From CAYNBT01 sp964396025 (GTDB lineage Bacteria > Patescibacteriota > WWE3 > UBA101185 > UBA10185): 64,000 nucleotides of DNA. The notes under the pieces were generated by a model that saw only the letters and a program-made list of their open reading frames with translations, did no database searches and was not told where the DNA came from. The stretch lies in assembly GCA_964396025.1 (NCBI GenBank), contig CAYNBT010000001.1, positions 183,180-247,179 on the forward strand, given 5' to 3'. Each line of letters starts with the position of its first letter. Position 1 is the stretch's first letter. This document shows, one piece after another, positions 44,561 through 52,956 of this stretch. The translations under genes and the position numbers were made by a program.

Positions 44561-44565
44561 ACCTT

Positions 44566-45057
44566 ATGGATGCTATAGTAATTTTCATCGCTCAATACCT
44601 TATATTTATTGAAGCTTTAGTTGCGGCAATTGTTTTATTCAAATCTGAAAAAGAATCAAGAATCAAAGTTTTTCTACTATTAATAATAACTTCAGCTTTC
44701 TCATTTGTAATAGCTAAAATTGCTGGATCCATTTATTACAACCCGAGACCCTTTGTTCTGAACAATAGTTCACCCTTGTTCTTTCATGAAGCAACAAACG
44801 GATTTCCTTCTAACCATTCCTTGTTAGCTTTCGCACTTGCACTGCCTATATTAAGTTTTAATCGCAAAGTAGGATTGGCTCTCAGTGCGTTTGCTATATT
44901 AATAGGACTATCTAGGATTATGTCTGGTGTGCATCATCCCGCTGATATATTTGGTAGCTTTCTTATAGTTAGTTTTTCCTATTGGTTTTCTTACAGATAT
45001 CTGTTAAGCACATTGATAAGGTCTAAATTAGGTACTACAATACGTAGCAGAATATGA
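44566..45057 (+). CDS. PAP2-family membrane phosphatase
   Basis: 163 aa with about five hydrophobic segments. The three PAP2 motifs are visible: KIAGSIYYNPRPF, PSNHS (usually PSGH) and SRIMSGVHHPADIFG. Enzymes of this group dephosphorylate lipid phosphates such as undecaprenyl diphosphate. Its stop overlaps the BlaI start (ATGA). Why it sits in a metal-resistance operon is not clear; in BlaR-type systems envelope repair genes can travel together. Confidence 0.88.
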   Translation: MDAIVIFIAQYLIFIEALVAAIVLFKSEKESRIKVFLLLIITSAFSFVIAKIAGSIYYNPRPFVLNNSSPLFFHEATNGFPSNHSLLAFALALPILSFNRKVGLALSAFAILIGLSRIMSGVHHPADIFGSFLIVSFSYWFSYRYLLSTLIRSKLGTTIRSRI

Positions 45058-45437
45058 AATTAAAACCTCCAAGCGAGTTAGAACTTAAGATCATGGAAAT
45101 TGTTTGGGAACAGGGAGAATGTTCAGCCCGAGATGTTGCAGATGTGATTAACAAAGATAAACAGTTAGCTTATACAACAGTAGCCACAATGATGTCTCGC
45201 CTTGTTGAAAAAGGTGCACTAAAGAAAAAGGTTGATGGGCAATCAAATTTATACGCTCCAACTGTCTCTAAAAAGAATCTTGGTAAGACAGTTGCTAAAT
45301 CATTTATAGGTAAATTCTTTCAATCTTTTGGTGAAGTAGCAGCATCTTCTTTTGCTGAATCACTAGACGAATTGCCAAATGACACAAAAGAGTATTTTAT
45401 TAAGTTACTTTCTGAATATGAATCTAAAAATAAATAA
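45054..45437 (+). CDS. BlaI/MecI/CopY-family transcriptional repressor
   Basis: 127 aa. N-terminal winged helix (LELKIMEIVWEQGECSARDVADVI, then AYTTVATMMSRLVEKGAL), C-terminal dimerisation helices. No CopY-type CxCx4CxC copper hook, so it should not sense copper itself; release is expected through proteolysis by the adjacent M56 protease, as in BlaI-BlaR1. Operators with TACA/TGTA half-sites lie at 42646 and 46456. Overlaps the M56 gene by 20 nt. Confidence 0.92.
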   Translation: MKLKPPSELELKIMEIVWEQGECSARDVADVINKDKQLAYTTVATMMSRLVEKGALKKKVDGQSNLYAPTVSKKNLGKTVAKSFIGKFFQSFGEVAASSFAESLDELPNDTKEYFIKLLSEYESKNK

Positions 45438-46428
45438 GTACATATTCGGTATTATAATAATACTCTCAGTAATAGGTTTACTTTCTGTACGCCTAGCTCA
45501 GAAATATTTACCCTTTCTTCTACACAACACAGTTTACTATTGCCAGGAAATGATTCGCTCTTTTAGTTATCGTTTAATTCCGCAGAATATAAATTTACTA
45601 GCATTTGCTATCTTAGTAGGTTTTTTAGCTCTTTTTGTTATTCGCGTAATGATAACCCTTTATCAAATTCTCAAAGAAGGATGGAGACTTAACAAAAGTA
45701 CGGTTAGCCTTAGTAATCCAACTTTAAATAAATTATCCAAAGTTTTAAACATAGTAGATAAAATAGTCGTTGTTAGTGAGAAAACTCCCACTGCTGTATG
45801 CTTTGGTATTTTTAATCCTAAAATATATATCTCAGATTCTCTTATTGAACTTCTATCGTATAAAGAATTGGAAACAGTGCTACGTCATGAAATATATCAT
45901 CTTAATCAAAAAGATAATTTAGTTATGCTTTTTGCCCAATTTTTGCAAGATGTCCTACCATTTTTACCTATTATAAAAGATTTAACCCGTAACTTTAGAA
46001 TAGAAAGAGAAATAGCTGCCGATATCCATGCTATTACGTTTACCTCAAAACTAACTTTAATAAAAACTTTAAAGAAATTATTAATGTATGATCAAAAATT
46101 TAGCTATTCATTTATACCCTCTATAACTTCTGTTGAAACCATGCAAGCAAGAATATATGCACATACAAAAAATATAAAACATACCAATTCTTACAAAATA
46201 AGAAATATCCTTGCCTCAGTGATAGCTATTATTACCCTTAGTTTTTTTGCAGTTACTCCTGTACAAGCAATTGAATTTCATGAAAATGGAACAGACGCAG
46301 TAATGGCATGTGTAGGAACAAATGAATGTGAGAGGTGGTGCAAAGCCAACATAGTTGAACACGCTGATATGACAAAATCAGGTACTCAATCAATTATGTA
46401 TTCCTCCGAAACCACTTCGCATTACTAA
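45418..46428 (+). CDS. M56-family (BlaR1-like) membrane metalloprotease sensor
   Basis: 336 aa from the ATG at 45418. Membrane segments near residues 8-28 and 60-85, cytosolic zinc protease domain with HEIYH (157-161), further membrane helix at about 270-287 (ILASVIAIITLSFFAVT). In BlaR1 a penicillin-binding sensor follows the last helix; here only about 50 extracellular residues follow, containing cysteines, histidines and methionines (MACVGTNECERWCK, VEHADM, ETTSHY). I infer a metal- or redox-sensing tail that triggers cleavage of the BlaI protein encoded upstream. Confidence 0.85.
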   Translation: MNLKINKYIFGIIIILSVIGLLSVRLAQKYLPFLLHNTVYYCQEMIRSFSYRLIPQNINLLAFAILVGFLALFVIRVMITLYQILKEGWRLNKSTVSLSNPTLNKLSKVLNIVDKIVVVSEKTPTAVCFGIFNPKIYISDSLIELLSYKELETVLRHEIYHLNQKDNLVMLFAQFLQDVLPFLPIIKDLTRNFRIEREIAADIHAITFTSKLTLIKTLKKLLMYDQKFSYSFIPSITSVETMQARIYAHTKNIKHTNSYKIRNILASVIAIITLSFFAVTPVQAIEFHENGTDAVMACVGTNECERWCKANIVEHADMTKSGTQSIMYSSETTSHY

Positions 46429-46435
46429 TATTCTA

Positions 46436-46472
46436 TTGACATGGATAATTAACATTACTACACTATGTAGTA
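46436..46472 (+). promoter_or_regulatory. Promoter with BlaI-type operator before the copper/thiol operon
   Basis: TTGACA (46436-46441), 17-nt spacer, TACACT (46459-46464). The palindrome TACTACA-CTA-TGTAGTA (46456-46472; 7-bp arms) covers the -10 box and the start site. Same core as the site at 42646-42658. Confidence 0.85.
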
Positions 46473-46491
46473 GTATTTGATTGGAGAATCT

Positions 46492-47268
46492 ATGGAAGAA
46501 AATATAAATAAAACTAAGCTTTCTAAGCTCGCACCATTACTTAAGAATAATTTCATTACTATATTTGTAATCTTACTTTTGTCTGGTTCCTTTTTTGTAA
46601 TTGGTTCTTTATATACAAAAGTTCAATTTTTAGAAAAGGGTGGGTCTTTGTTAGTTGCTAACAATCCATCACAACCAAACCAAGCACCACAACCGCAAGC
46701 TCCTCAAGCTGCTGCTAAGAAACCTGTAATCACTAATGATGACTGGTATCAAGGTAACAAAAACGCAAGAGTTACTTTAGTAGAATACTCTGATTTTGAA
46801 TGTCCCTTTTGTAAACGCTTTCATCCAACTATGCAACAAGTCATGAAGGAATATGGAGATAAAGTAAAATGGGTGTTAAGACATTACCCTCTTTCCTTTC
46901 ACGCTAATGCTCAGAAAGCAGCCGAAGCTTCAGAATGTGTGGGCAAACTTGCAGGAAATGAAGCATTTTGGAAATTCACCGACTTATATTTTGAGAGAAC
47001 AACCGCAGGAGGTACTGGCTTTGCTTTGGATAAATTATCCGAATTAGGTGCTGAAGCAGGTGCCAATAAATCTGCTGTCCAAAAGTGTTTAGATAGCGGT
47101 GAAATGGCACAAAAAGTGAAAGATCAAATGAGTAAAGGTACAGAAGAAGGTGTCTCAGGAACTCCCGGTACTATAATAATTGATGCTAAGGGTAATACTC
47201 AGCTTGTACCAGGTGCTTTGCCTTTTGATCAAATTAAACCAATGATTGATAAAGCACTTCAATCGTAG
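46492..47268 (+). CDS. Membrane-anchored DsbA-like thiol oxidoreductase
   Basis: 258 aa from the ATG at 46492 (GGAGAA upstream). N-terminal membrane anchor (residues about 18-40), a proline/glutamine-rich spacer, then a thioredoxin-fold domain with DFECPFCKRFHP (CPFC at 104-107), the DsbA-like helical insertion and the cis-proline loop (GVSGTPGTIII). It forms or isomerises disulphides outside the membrane. First gene of the operon behind the BlaI operator. Confidence 0.9.
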   Translation: MEENINKTKLSKLAPLLKNNFITIFVILLLSGSFFVIGSLYTKVQFLEKGGSLLVANNPSQPNQAPQPQAPQAAAKKPVITNDDWYQGNKNARVTLVEYSDFECPFCKRFHPTMQQVMKEYGDKVKWVLRHYPLSFHANAQKAAEASECVGKLAGNEAFWKFTDLYFERTTAGGTGFALDKLSELGAEAGANKSAVQKCLDSGEMAQKVKDQMSKGTEEGVSGTPGTIIIDAKGNTQLVPGALPFDQIKPMIDKALQS

Positions 47269-47284
47269 TTGTTAAGGATATTAT

Positions 47285-48316
47285 ATGGATTTACTATCAA
47301 TTTTTATCACAGGATTATTTGCAGGAGGACTTACCTGTCTAGCTGTACAGGGTGGTTTATTAGCAACATCTATTGCGCAACAAGAATCAGATGAGTTAAA
47401 AGAGAAAGCTCTCAGCGGACACCTACTTCCAATTGTCTCGTTTTTACTAACAAGGCTTATTGCCTATACAATACTTGGATTTCTTCTAGGGTCTTTGGGA
47501 TCAGTATTTCAACTATCCATTGGCATTAAAGTTGCTCTCCAATTTATTGTTGTAGTTTTCATGCTAGGTACTGCTCTAAACTTATTGAATGTGCACCCAA
47601 TCTTTAGGTATTTCGTAATACAACCGCCAAAAAATCTAACACAACTTATAAAAAATCAATCAAAGAGCAAAGCTATATTCGGACCAGCAATACTAGGTGC
47701 AATGACTGTCCTTATTCCTTGTGGTGCTACACAAGCAATGATGGCATACGCCCTATCAACAGGTGCACCTCTCGCTGGAGCAGCTACCATGTTCATTTTT
47801 ATTCTTGGAACATCGCCTCTCTTTTTCTTATTCGGGTATGCAGCAAGGAAACTTGGCAAATCTATGAGTACAACATTTAATAAAGTCGCAGCGGGAGCAA
47901 TTATTTTAGTAGCTGTTTACAACTTAAATGGTGCTATTGCCCTCACGGGCACCACATTTAGTTTAAATAAAATATTTTCAAGTATTAATTGTGCGATCAG
48001 TTTTTGTGGCAGTGAAAATGTTGCGGGTACCGCATCTGAAACTGTGAATAAAGCAACAGTGTATATAACACAAAATGGCTATGAAACGGTTCCTCCAATC
48101 ATTAATGTAAAGGCCGGAACAAAATTAACACTAAATCTTGTAAATAAGGGCGGCGGTGGATGTACACAAGCTTTCACAGTACCAAAACTTGGAGTTCAAA
48201 GAGTTATACCAATGGGACAATCCGATACTATTGAATTCACTGCTCCTTCAACTCCAGGACCATTAGCATTTATGTGCAGTATGGGTATGTTTAGAGGAAA
48301 TATTAATGTCATCTGA
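47285..48316 (+). CDS. SafE/UreH-like membrane protein with C-terminal cupredoxin domain
   Basis: 343 aa. Residues 1-230: six or so membrane segments of the SafE/UreH_2 (DsbD-like) type, with the first-helix GGLTCLAVQGGLLATSI and a second repeat GAMTVLIPCGATQAMMAYAL, each with cysteine and glycine-proline features. Residues about 255-343: cupredoxin fold (NVKAGTKLTLNLVNKGGGGCTQAF, then FMCSMGMFRG) with cysteine and methionine copper ligands. Such proteins move copper or electrons across the membrane. Overlaps CopZ by 11 nt. Confidence 0.85.
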   Translation: MDLLSIFITGLFAGGLTCLAVQGGLLATSIAQQESDELKEKALSGHLLPIVSFLLTRLIAYTILGFLLGSLGSVFQLSIGIKVALQFIVVVFMLGTALNLLNVHPIFRYFVIQPPKNLTQLIKNQSKSKAIFGPAILGAMTVLIPCGATQAMMAYALSTGAPLAGAATMFIFILGTSPLFFLFGYAARKLGKSMSTTFNKVAAGAIILVAVYNLNGAIALTGTTFSLNKIFSSINCAISFCGSENVAGTASETVNKATVYITQNGYETVPPIINVKAGTKLTLNLVNKGGGGCTQAFTVPKLGVQRVIPMGQSDTIEFTAPSTPGPLAFMCSMGMFRGNINVI

Positions 48317-48536
48317 AAGCATTCAAACAGTTACTTTGCAGATAATTGGAATGCATTGCACTTCATGTGCCATGAATATTGATTTTGCTTTAGAAGATCT
48401 TGATGGAGTAAAAGAAACCAGCACAAATTATGCAAAGCAAATCACGACCATTATGTTCGATCCTCTATCAGTCACTATAGACAAGATTATTGAAGTTATA
48501 AACTCCTTGGAGTATGAGGTAAAACTCATTTCTTAA
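48306..48536 (+). CDS. copZ: HMA-domain copper chaperone (CopZ-like)
   Basis: 76 aa. Ferredoxin-like HMA fold with the metal site GMHCTSCAMNI. Cytosolic Cu(I) carrier that delivers to CopA, encoded 3 nt downstream. Start overlaps the preceding gene. Confidence 0.88.
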   Translation: MSSESIQTVTLQIIGMHCTSCAMNIDFALEDLDGVKETSTNYAKQITTIMFDPLSVTIDKIIEVINSLEYEVKLIS

Positions 48537-48539
48537 AAT

Positions 48540-50816
48540 ATGCAAACGAAGACACTTACTGTAAAAGGAATGCACTGTGCTTCATGTGCAAATATTATTC
48601 AAAAAAAACTAGGAAAAGTAGACGGTGTAGCTTCTTGTACGGTTAATTATGGAACTGAAAAAGCAAATGTTACTTTTGATGACCAAAAAACTAACTTATC
48701 TCAAATGAACACCCAGCTTGAAAAATTAGGTTACTCTCTAAATGACCCGCATTTTGGACATGATATGTCACCTGTAACCTCAGATAAGCAGGCTAAAGAA
48801 GAGAAACTCAAGGAGTTAGAAGGTTTAAAGCAGAAAACCCAAACAGTTTTACCGTTTGTTGGTATAAGCATTATCGTTATGATTTGGGAAATTTTCTCAA
48901 CTCAAGTAAAACTTTTTCCAGAGATGCCAGAAGTAATCATGGAGTTTTTCCATCATTTACTGCCAATTTTAGCTACATACACAATGTTTTATATTGGCCA
49001 ACCCTATATTGTGGCTATATGGAGATTTATCAAATACAAAAGTGCAAACATGGATACTCTAGTAGGTATCGGTACTTTAACTGCTTTCTTATACAGTTTT
49101 ATTATTTCAGCACTCGATATGGTTCTTAAGCCTTACATTAACACTGAACAAGTTTATTATGACGTAACGATTGTTGTAATTGGTTTTATTACTCTAGGAA
49201 AGTTTTTGGAAGCTAGATCAAAACTTAGAACTGGCGAAGCAATTGAAAAGCTCCTGGGACTTCAAGCAAAAAACGCAATAGTTATCAGAGGCGGTAAAGA
49301 AATAGAAATTCCAATCGAGCAAGTAGTTGTTGGGGATGTCGTTTTTGTTAAGCCTGGGCAAAAAATACCCGTGGATGGGATAATAACTGAAGGCTCTTCC
49401 TCAATTGATGAAGCAATGCTTACAGGTGAATCAATTCCTGTCGATAAAAAGGTTGGTGATACTGTAGTTGGGGCCACTATTAATAAACAAGGATCACTCA
49501 AAGTTCAAGCTACAAAAATCGGTTCTGATACAGTTCTTTCTCAAATTATTTCAATGGTCGAACAAGCACAAGGTTCTCAAGCACCAATTCAGCGCCTTGC
49601 TGACCAAATATCGGCTTTTTTTGTCCCAATAGTGTTTATCATTGCAGGACTAACTCTACTGTCTTGGATGGTTATTGGCTCCCAATTTTTACCATTTTCC
49701 CAGGCATTTTCACTAGGACTAGTTTGTTTTGTAGGCATTTTGGTAATTGCGTGTCCTTGTGCAATGGGACTTGCAACTCCAACTGCGGTGATTGTAGGAG
49801 TTGGAAAGGCAGCACAAAATGGAATTCTGATTAAAAACGCGGAAAGCCTTGAAAAGTTTAGTAGCATAGATTTTGTTGTACTAGATAAAACAGGAACAAT
49901 TACCAAAGGACTACCGGAGGTAACAGATATACAGACAACAAATGTAATAACAGCTTCAAACGCACTGCAACTTCTAGCTTCACTGGAGAAACATTCAGAA
50001 CACCCCTTAGCTATTGCAGTTACTCAAAAAGCGTTAAGTGAAAATGTATTAATACTACCTGTTGAGGATTTCGAAATAATTGAAGGAAAAGGATTAAAAG
50101 GGTTGATTAATGGTCAGCTCTACTACACTGGGAATTTGCGATTAGCACGAGAATTGGGTGTTCAACCAGATGAAAAAACTGTTGGTACATTTACATCACA
50201 GGGTAAAACCCCTGTTCTACTAATTTTAGATAAAAAAGCAATAGCATACGTAGGTATTGCGGATACTGTTAAAGACGATGCAAAAGAAGCCGTTTCTCGA
50301 TTGCACGCTTTAGGCGTAAAGGTCGCAATGATAACTGGGGACCACAAAGAAACAGCTGCATATATTGCAAACCAAGTTGGGATTGATCGCGTTTTGGCTG
50401 AAGTTTTACCAGCCGATAAAGCTAATGAGGTTAAAAAACTTCAAGCAGAAGGATATAAGGTTGCAATGGTAGGAGATGGTGTAAACGATGCTCCAGCACT
50501 TGCTACAGCTGATGTTGGGGTTGCTATGGGTACAGGGACTGATGTTGCAATTGAATCCGCTGGGATAACTTTATTGGGTGGACATATTTCAAAACTACCA
50601 AAGGCAATTAGACTTGCTAGAGCAACAATGAAAATAATAAGACAAAATCTTTTTTGGGCATTTTTTTATAATATAATTGGTATCCCCATTGCAGCCGGAG
50701 TTTTATATCCATTTATGGGACTATTACTAAATCCCGCAATAGCTGGTGGCGCAATGGCCTTCAGCTCTGTGTCTGTTGTATCAAATTCTTTACGCTTAAA
50801 AGCCCAGCGTGTATAA
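48540..50816 (+). CDS. copA: Cu(I)-exporting P1B-1 ATPase CopA
   Basis: 758 aa. One N-terminal HMA domain (GMHCASC, C13 and C16), actuator TGES (MLTGESIPVD), CPC at 405-407 (IACPCAMGLATP), DKTGT at D449, nucleotide-binding HP motif (KHSEHPLA), GDGVNDAP. The final membrane segments contain YNIIGIPIAAGVLYP and MAFSSVSVVSNSLRL, the copper-specific residues of subgroup 1B-1. Exports Cu(I) from the cytosol. Different subtype from the Zn/Cd pump at 42677, with a normal phosphorylation site. Confidence 0.95.
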   Translation: MQTKTLTVKGMHCASCANIIQKKLGKVDGVASCTVNYGTEKANVTFDDQKTNLSQMNTQLEKLGYSLNDPHFGHDMSPVTSDKQAKEEKLKELEGLKQKTQTVLPFVGISIIVMIWEIFSTQVKLFPEMPEVIMEFFHHLLPILATYTMFYIGQPYIVAIWRFIKYKSANMDTLVGIGTLTAFLYSFIISALDMVLKPYINTEQVYYDVTIVVIGFITLGKFLEARSKLRTGEAIEKLLGLQAKNAIVIRGGKEIEIPIEQVVVGDVVFVKPGQKIPVDGIITEGSSSIDEAMLTGESIPVDKKVGDTVVGATINKQGSLKVQATKIGSDTVLSQIISMVEQAQGSQAPIQRLADQISAFFVPIVFIIAGLTLLSWMVIGSQFLPFSQAFSLGLVCFVGILVIACPCAMGLATPTAVIVGVGKAAQNGILIKNAESLEKFSSIDFVVLDKTGTITKGLPEVTDIQTTNVITASNALQLLASLEKHSEHPLAIAVTQKALSENVLILPVEDFEIIEGKGLKGLINGQLYYTGNLRLARELGVQPDEKTVGTFTSQGKTPVLLILDKKAIAYVGIADTVKDDAKEAVSRLHALGVKVAMITGDHKETAAYIANQVGIDRVLAEVLPADKANEVKKLQAEGYKVAMVGDGVNDAPALATADVGVAMGTGTDVAIESAGITLLGGHISKLPKAIRLARATMKIIRQNLFWAFFYNIIGIPIAAGVLYPFMGLLLNPAIAGGAMAFSSVSVVSNSLRLKAQRV

Positions 50817-50829
50817 AAGTTTTTAAATT

Positions 50830-52008
50830 ATGCAAGATAAAAAAATAATTATTGGAATAGGTTTGTTTACAATCGCTGTGTTTGTAGGAATTATACTTCT
50901 ATCTTCCCGCTCAAAAAGCACCTCCCCTACAAATTCAAGTGTTCCTTTAACAGGTCAGCAAAGCGATTTATTAAAAGTAGTCTCAGACGACTGGATAAAA
51001 GGTAACAAAGAAGCAAAAGTTATCTTGGTTGAGTATTTGGATTTTGAATGTGAAGCTTGTGGTGCTTACTACCCCCTAATGAAACAACTCTCTGAGGAGT
51101 TTAAAAATGATGTTTTATTTGTTAATCGCTACTTTCCTCTTCCAGGTCACAAAAACTCTATGTCAGCTGCTACAGCGGTTGAGGCAGCCTCTAAACAAGG
51201 TAAATATTGGGAAATGCATAACTTGTTGTTTGACAATCAAAAATCTTGGGGTGAAAAACCAGCGTCTGATCCAAAATCCTTTGAGAGCTATGCTACTCAG
51301 TTGGGATTAAATATTGATCAATATAAAAAAGATGTTTCATCAAATGAAGTGAAAGAAAGAGTAGAAAGAGATAAGGCCTCTGGAAACAGATTGGGAGTTT
51401 CAGGAACCCCGTCTTTCTTTTTAAATGGCCAAAAGATTCAAAATCCAAGATCCATCGAGGACTTTCGTACCCTTATTAAAGCAGAGCTTCTCAAAAATCC
51501 TACAGAAGTGGCAACTAACACAGGAGAGAAAGTCCATGAGCATGCAGATTTTAAGGTTTATTTAAATGGTAAAGTATTTGATTTCACTCAAGCAAAGTAT
51601 CAATCATCAGATACAAATCCATTAGATCCGGATGCCCATTTGCATGATGGTAATGGTGATGTTACTCATAAGCATCGTAAAGGAATTACCCTAAGTTATT
51701 TCTTCAAGAGTATTGGAATGAACTTTGATAAAAACTGCTTTGCTTTAGATACAAAAGAACAGCTTTGTAGTGAGAATGATAGGGCACTAAAATTCTTTGT
51801 AAATGGTGAACCCAATGATATGTATGGAGATTACGAATTTACTGATCTGGATAAAATACTAATATCATACGGGTCAGACAATCAAATAGAGATTCAGAGA
51901 CAGTTAAATTCTGTCACAGATGATGCTTGTATGTATTCGGAAAAGTGTCCAGAAAGGGGAGCCCCTCCAACTGAAAATTGTGTAGGTGGCCTAGGGAGTG
52001 ACTGCTAA
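50830..52008 (+). CDS. DsbA-like thioredoxin-fold protein with His/Cys-rich C-terminal domain
   Basis: 392 aa. Membrane anchor (residues 5-25), thioredoxin-fold domain with DFECEACGAYYP (CEAC at 74-77) and the GVSGTPSFFLNG cis-proline loop. From about residue 235 a second domain begins with VHEHADFKVYLNG and contains DPDAHLHDGNGDVTHKHRKG, a histidine cluster suited to metal binding, and the tail is cysteine-rich (DDACMYSEKCPERG, ENCVGGLGSDC). Likely handles thiols and copper outside the cell membrane. Confidence 0.8.
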   Translation: MQDKKIIIGIGLFTIAVFVGIILLSSRSKSTSPTNSSVPLTGQQSDLLKVVSDDWIKGNKEAKVILVEYLDFECEACGAYYPLMKQLSEEFKNDVLFVNRYFPLPGHKNSMSAATAVEAASKQGKYWEMHNLLFDNQKSWGEKPASDPKSFESYATQLGLNIDQYKKDVSSNEVKERVERDKASGNRLGVSGTPSFFLNGQKIQNPRSIEDFRTLIKAELLKNPTEVATNTGEKVHEHADFKVYLNGKVFDFTQAKYQSSDTNPLDPDAHLHDGNGDVTHKHRKGITLSYFFKSIGMNFDKNCFALDTKEQLCSENDRALKFFVNGEPNDMYGDYEFTDLDKILISYGSDNQIEIQRQLNSVTDDACMYSEKCPERGAPPTENCVGGLGSDC

Positions 52009-52010
52009 CT

Positions 52011-52289
52011 ATGAAAAAACATTTTTTATTCTTTTTTCTTGATGATTTCCACCAAGGTGCGGCCAATCATATGCTTCATTTTTTAGGATGTACCCTTTTG
52101 GGCTATGGTTTGGGTAAACCTAGTCTTACTTTAATTCTTATTTCTCCACTAATAATGGAATCTGGACATGTGTACAACTATCTAACGGGTAGGCACAAGG
52201 AGCATGCAATTAAGATTATCCCCTGGCAAATACTGTTTTGGATTGTCCTAGTTGGTGTGGTTTTCGCGTTTACCAAATTAGTATTGTAA
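52011..52289 (+). CDS. Small membrane protein, possibly DUF962/Mpo1-like
   Basis: 92 aa, starting 2 nt after the previous stop. Histidine pattern FHQGAANHMLHFLG, then SGHVYNYLTGRHKEH, between hydrophobic helices, reminiscent of the Mpo1/DUF962 family of membrane iron-dependent dioxygenases. The match is by pattern only and the length is short. It is part of the copper/thiol operon. Confidence 0.55.
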   Translation: MKKHFLFFFLDDFHQGAANHMLHFLGCTLLGYGLGKPSLTLILISPLIMESGHVYNYLTGRHKEHAIKIIPWQILFWIVLVGVVFAFTKLVL

Positions 52290-52308
52290 ATTTTAAAGGA
52301 ATTATTTT

Positions 52309-52953
52309 ATGCAAGAAGAAATTACAAAAGAAGAAACCAATTTAGAACAGCCGAAGACAGCTACATTTACGAAGTTTAAAAGTAAGAAAGTTCTTTTAAC
52401 CTCAATAATCGTTGTAGCTGTAGTCGCGGCTTTATTCTTCTCTAAGGGTATATTTGTAGCAGCAGTAGTAAATGGCAGCCCAGTTAGTAGACTAAGCGTA
52501 ATACTAGAATTAGAAAAACAAGGTGGTAAAAACACTCTTGAATCTCTTATTACAGAGAAACTAATTGAAAACGAAGCTAAAAAGAAGGGAGTTACTGTTA
52601 CAAATGATGAGGTTTCCCAAGAAGTTAAAAATATAGAAACCTCAATTACTCAACAAGGCAGTACACTTAATGATGTGCTGCTTCAACGAGGGATGACTAT
52701 GGAAAATCTTCAAAAGCAAATTGAAATACAAAAAAAGATTGAAAAACTTCTTGTAGATAAAATACAAGTTACGGATGAAGAAGTAACCAAGTTTATTGAA
52801 GACAATAAAACCACTTTGCCAACCGGAAACGAATCTGAAACAAAAGCACAAGTCACGCTGCAATTGAAAAACCAAAAGTTAGATCAAGAGGTTCAAGCTT
52901 GGATAGCAGGACTAAAAGCAGAGGCAAAAATTAGCTATTTTGTAAATTACTAA
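52309..52953 (+). CDS. SurA-N/PrsA-like membrane-anchored chaperone, no PPIase domain
   Basis: 214 aa, AAGGAATT upstream. One membrane segment (residues about 28-50) followed by an outward-facing helical domain (SRLSVILELEKQGGKNTLESLITEKLIENEAKKKG onward) of the SurA N-terminal type and a C-terminal strand. The parvulin PPIase domain is absent. Probably assists folding of the secreted thiol or copper proteins of the same operon. Convergent with the next gene. Confidence 0.7.
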   Translation: MQEEITKEETNLEQPKTATFTKFKSKKVLLTSIIVVAVVAALFFSKGIFVAAVVNGSPVSRLSVILELEKQGGKNTLESLITEKLIENEAKKKGVTVTNDEVSQEVKNIETSITQQGSTLNDVLLQRGMTMENLQKQIEIQKKIEKLLVDKIQVTDEEVTKFIEDNKTTLPTGNESETKAQVTLQLKNQKLDQEVQAWIAGLKAEAKISYFVNY

Positions 52954-52956
52954 TAT

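Noticed and set aside
45418..46428. Beta-lactam resistance sensor
   Set aside because: The penicillin-binding sensor domain is absent and no beta-lactamase gene is present; the cargo is metal-related.
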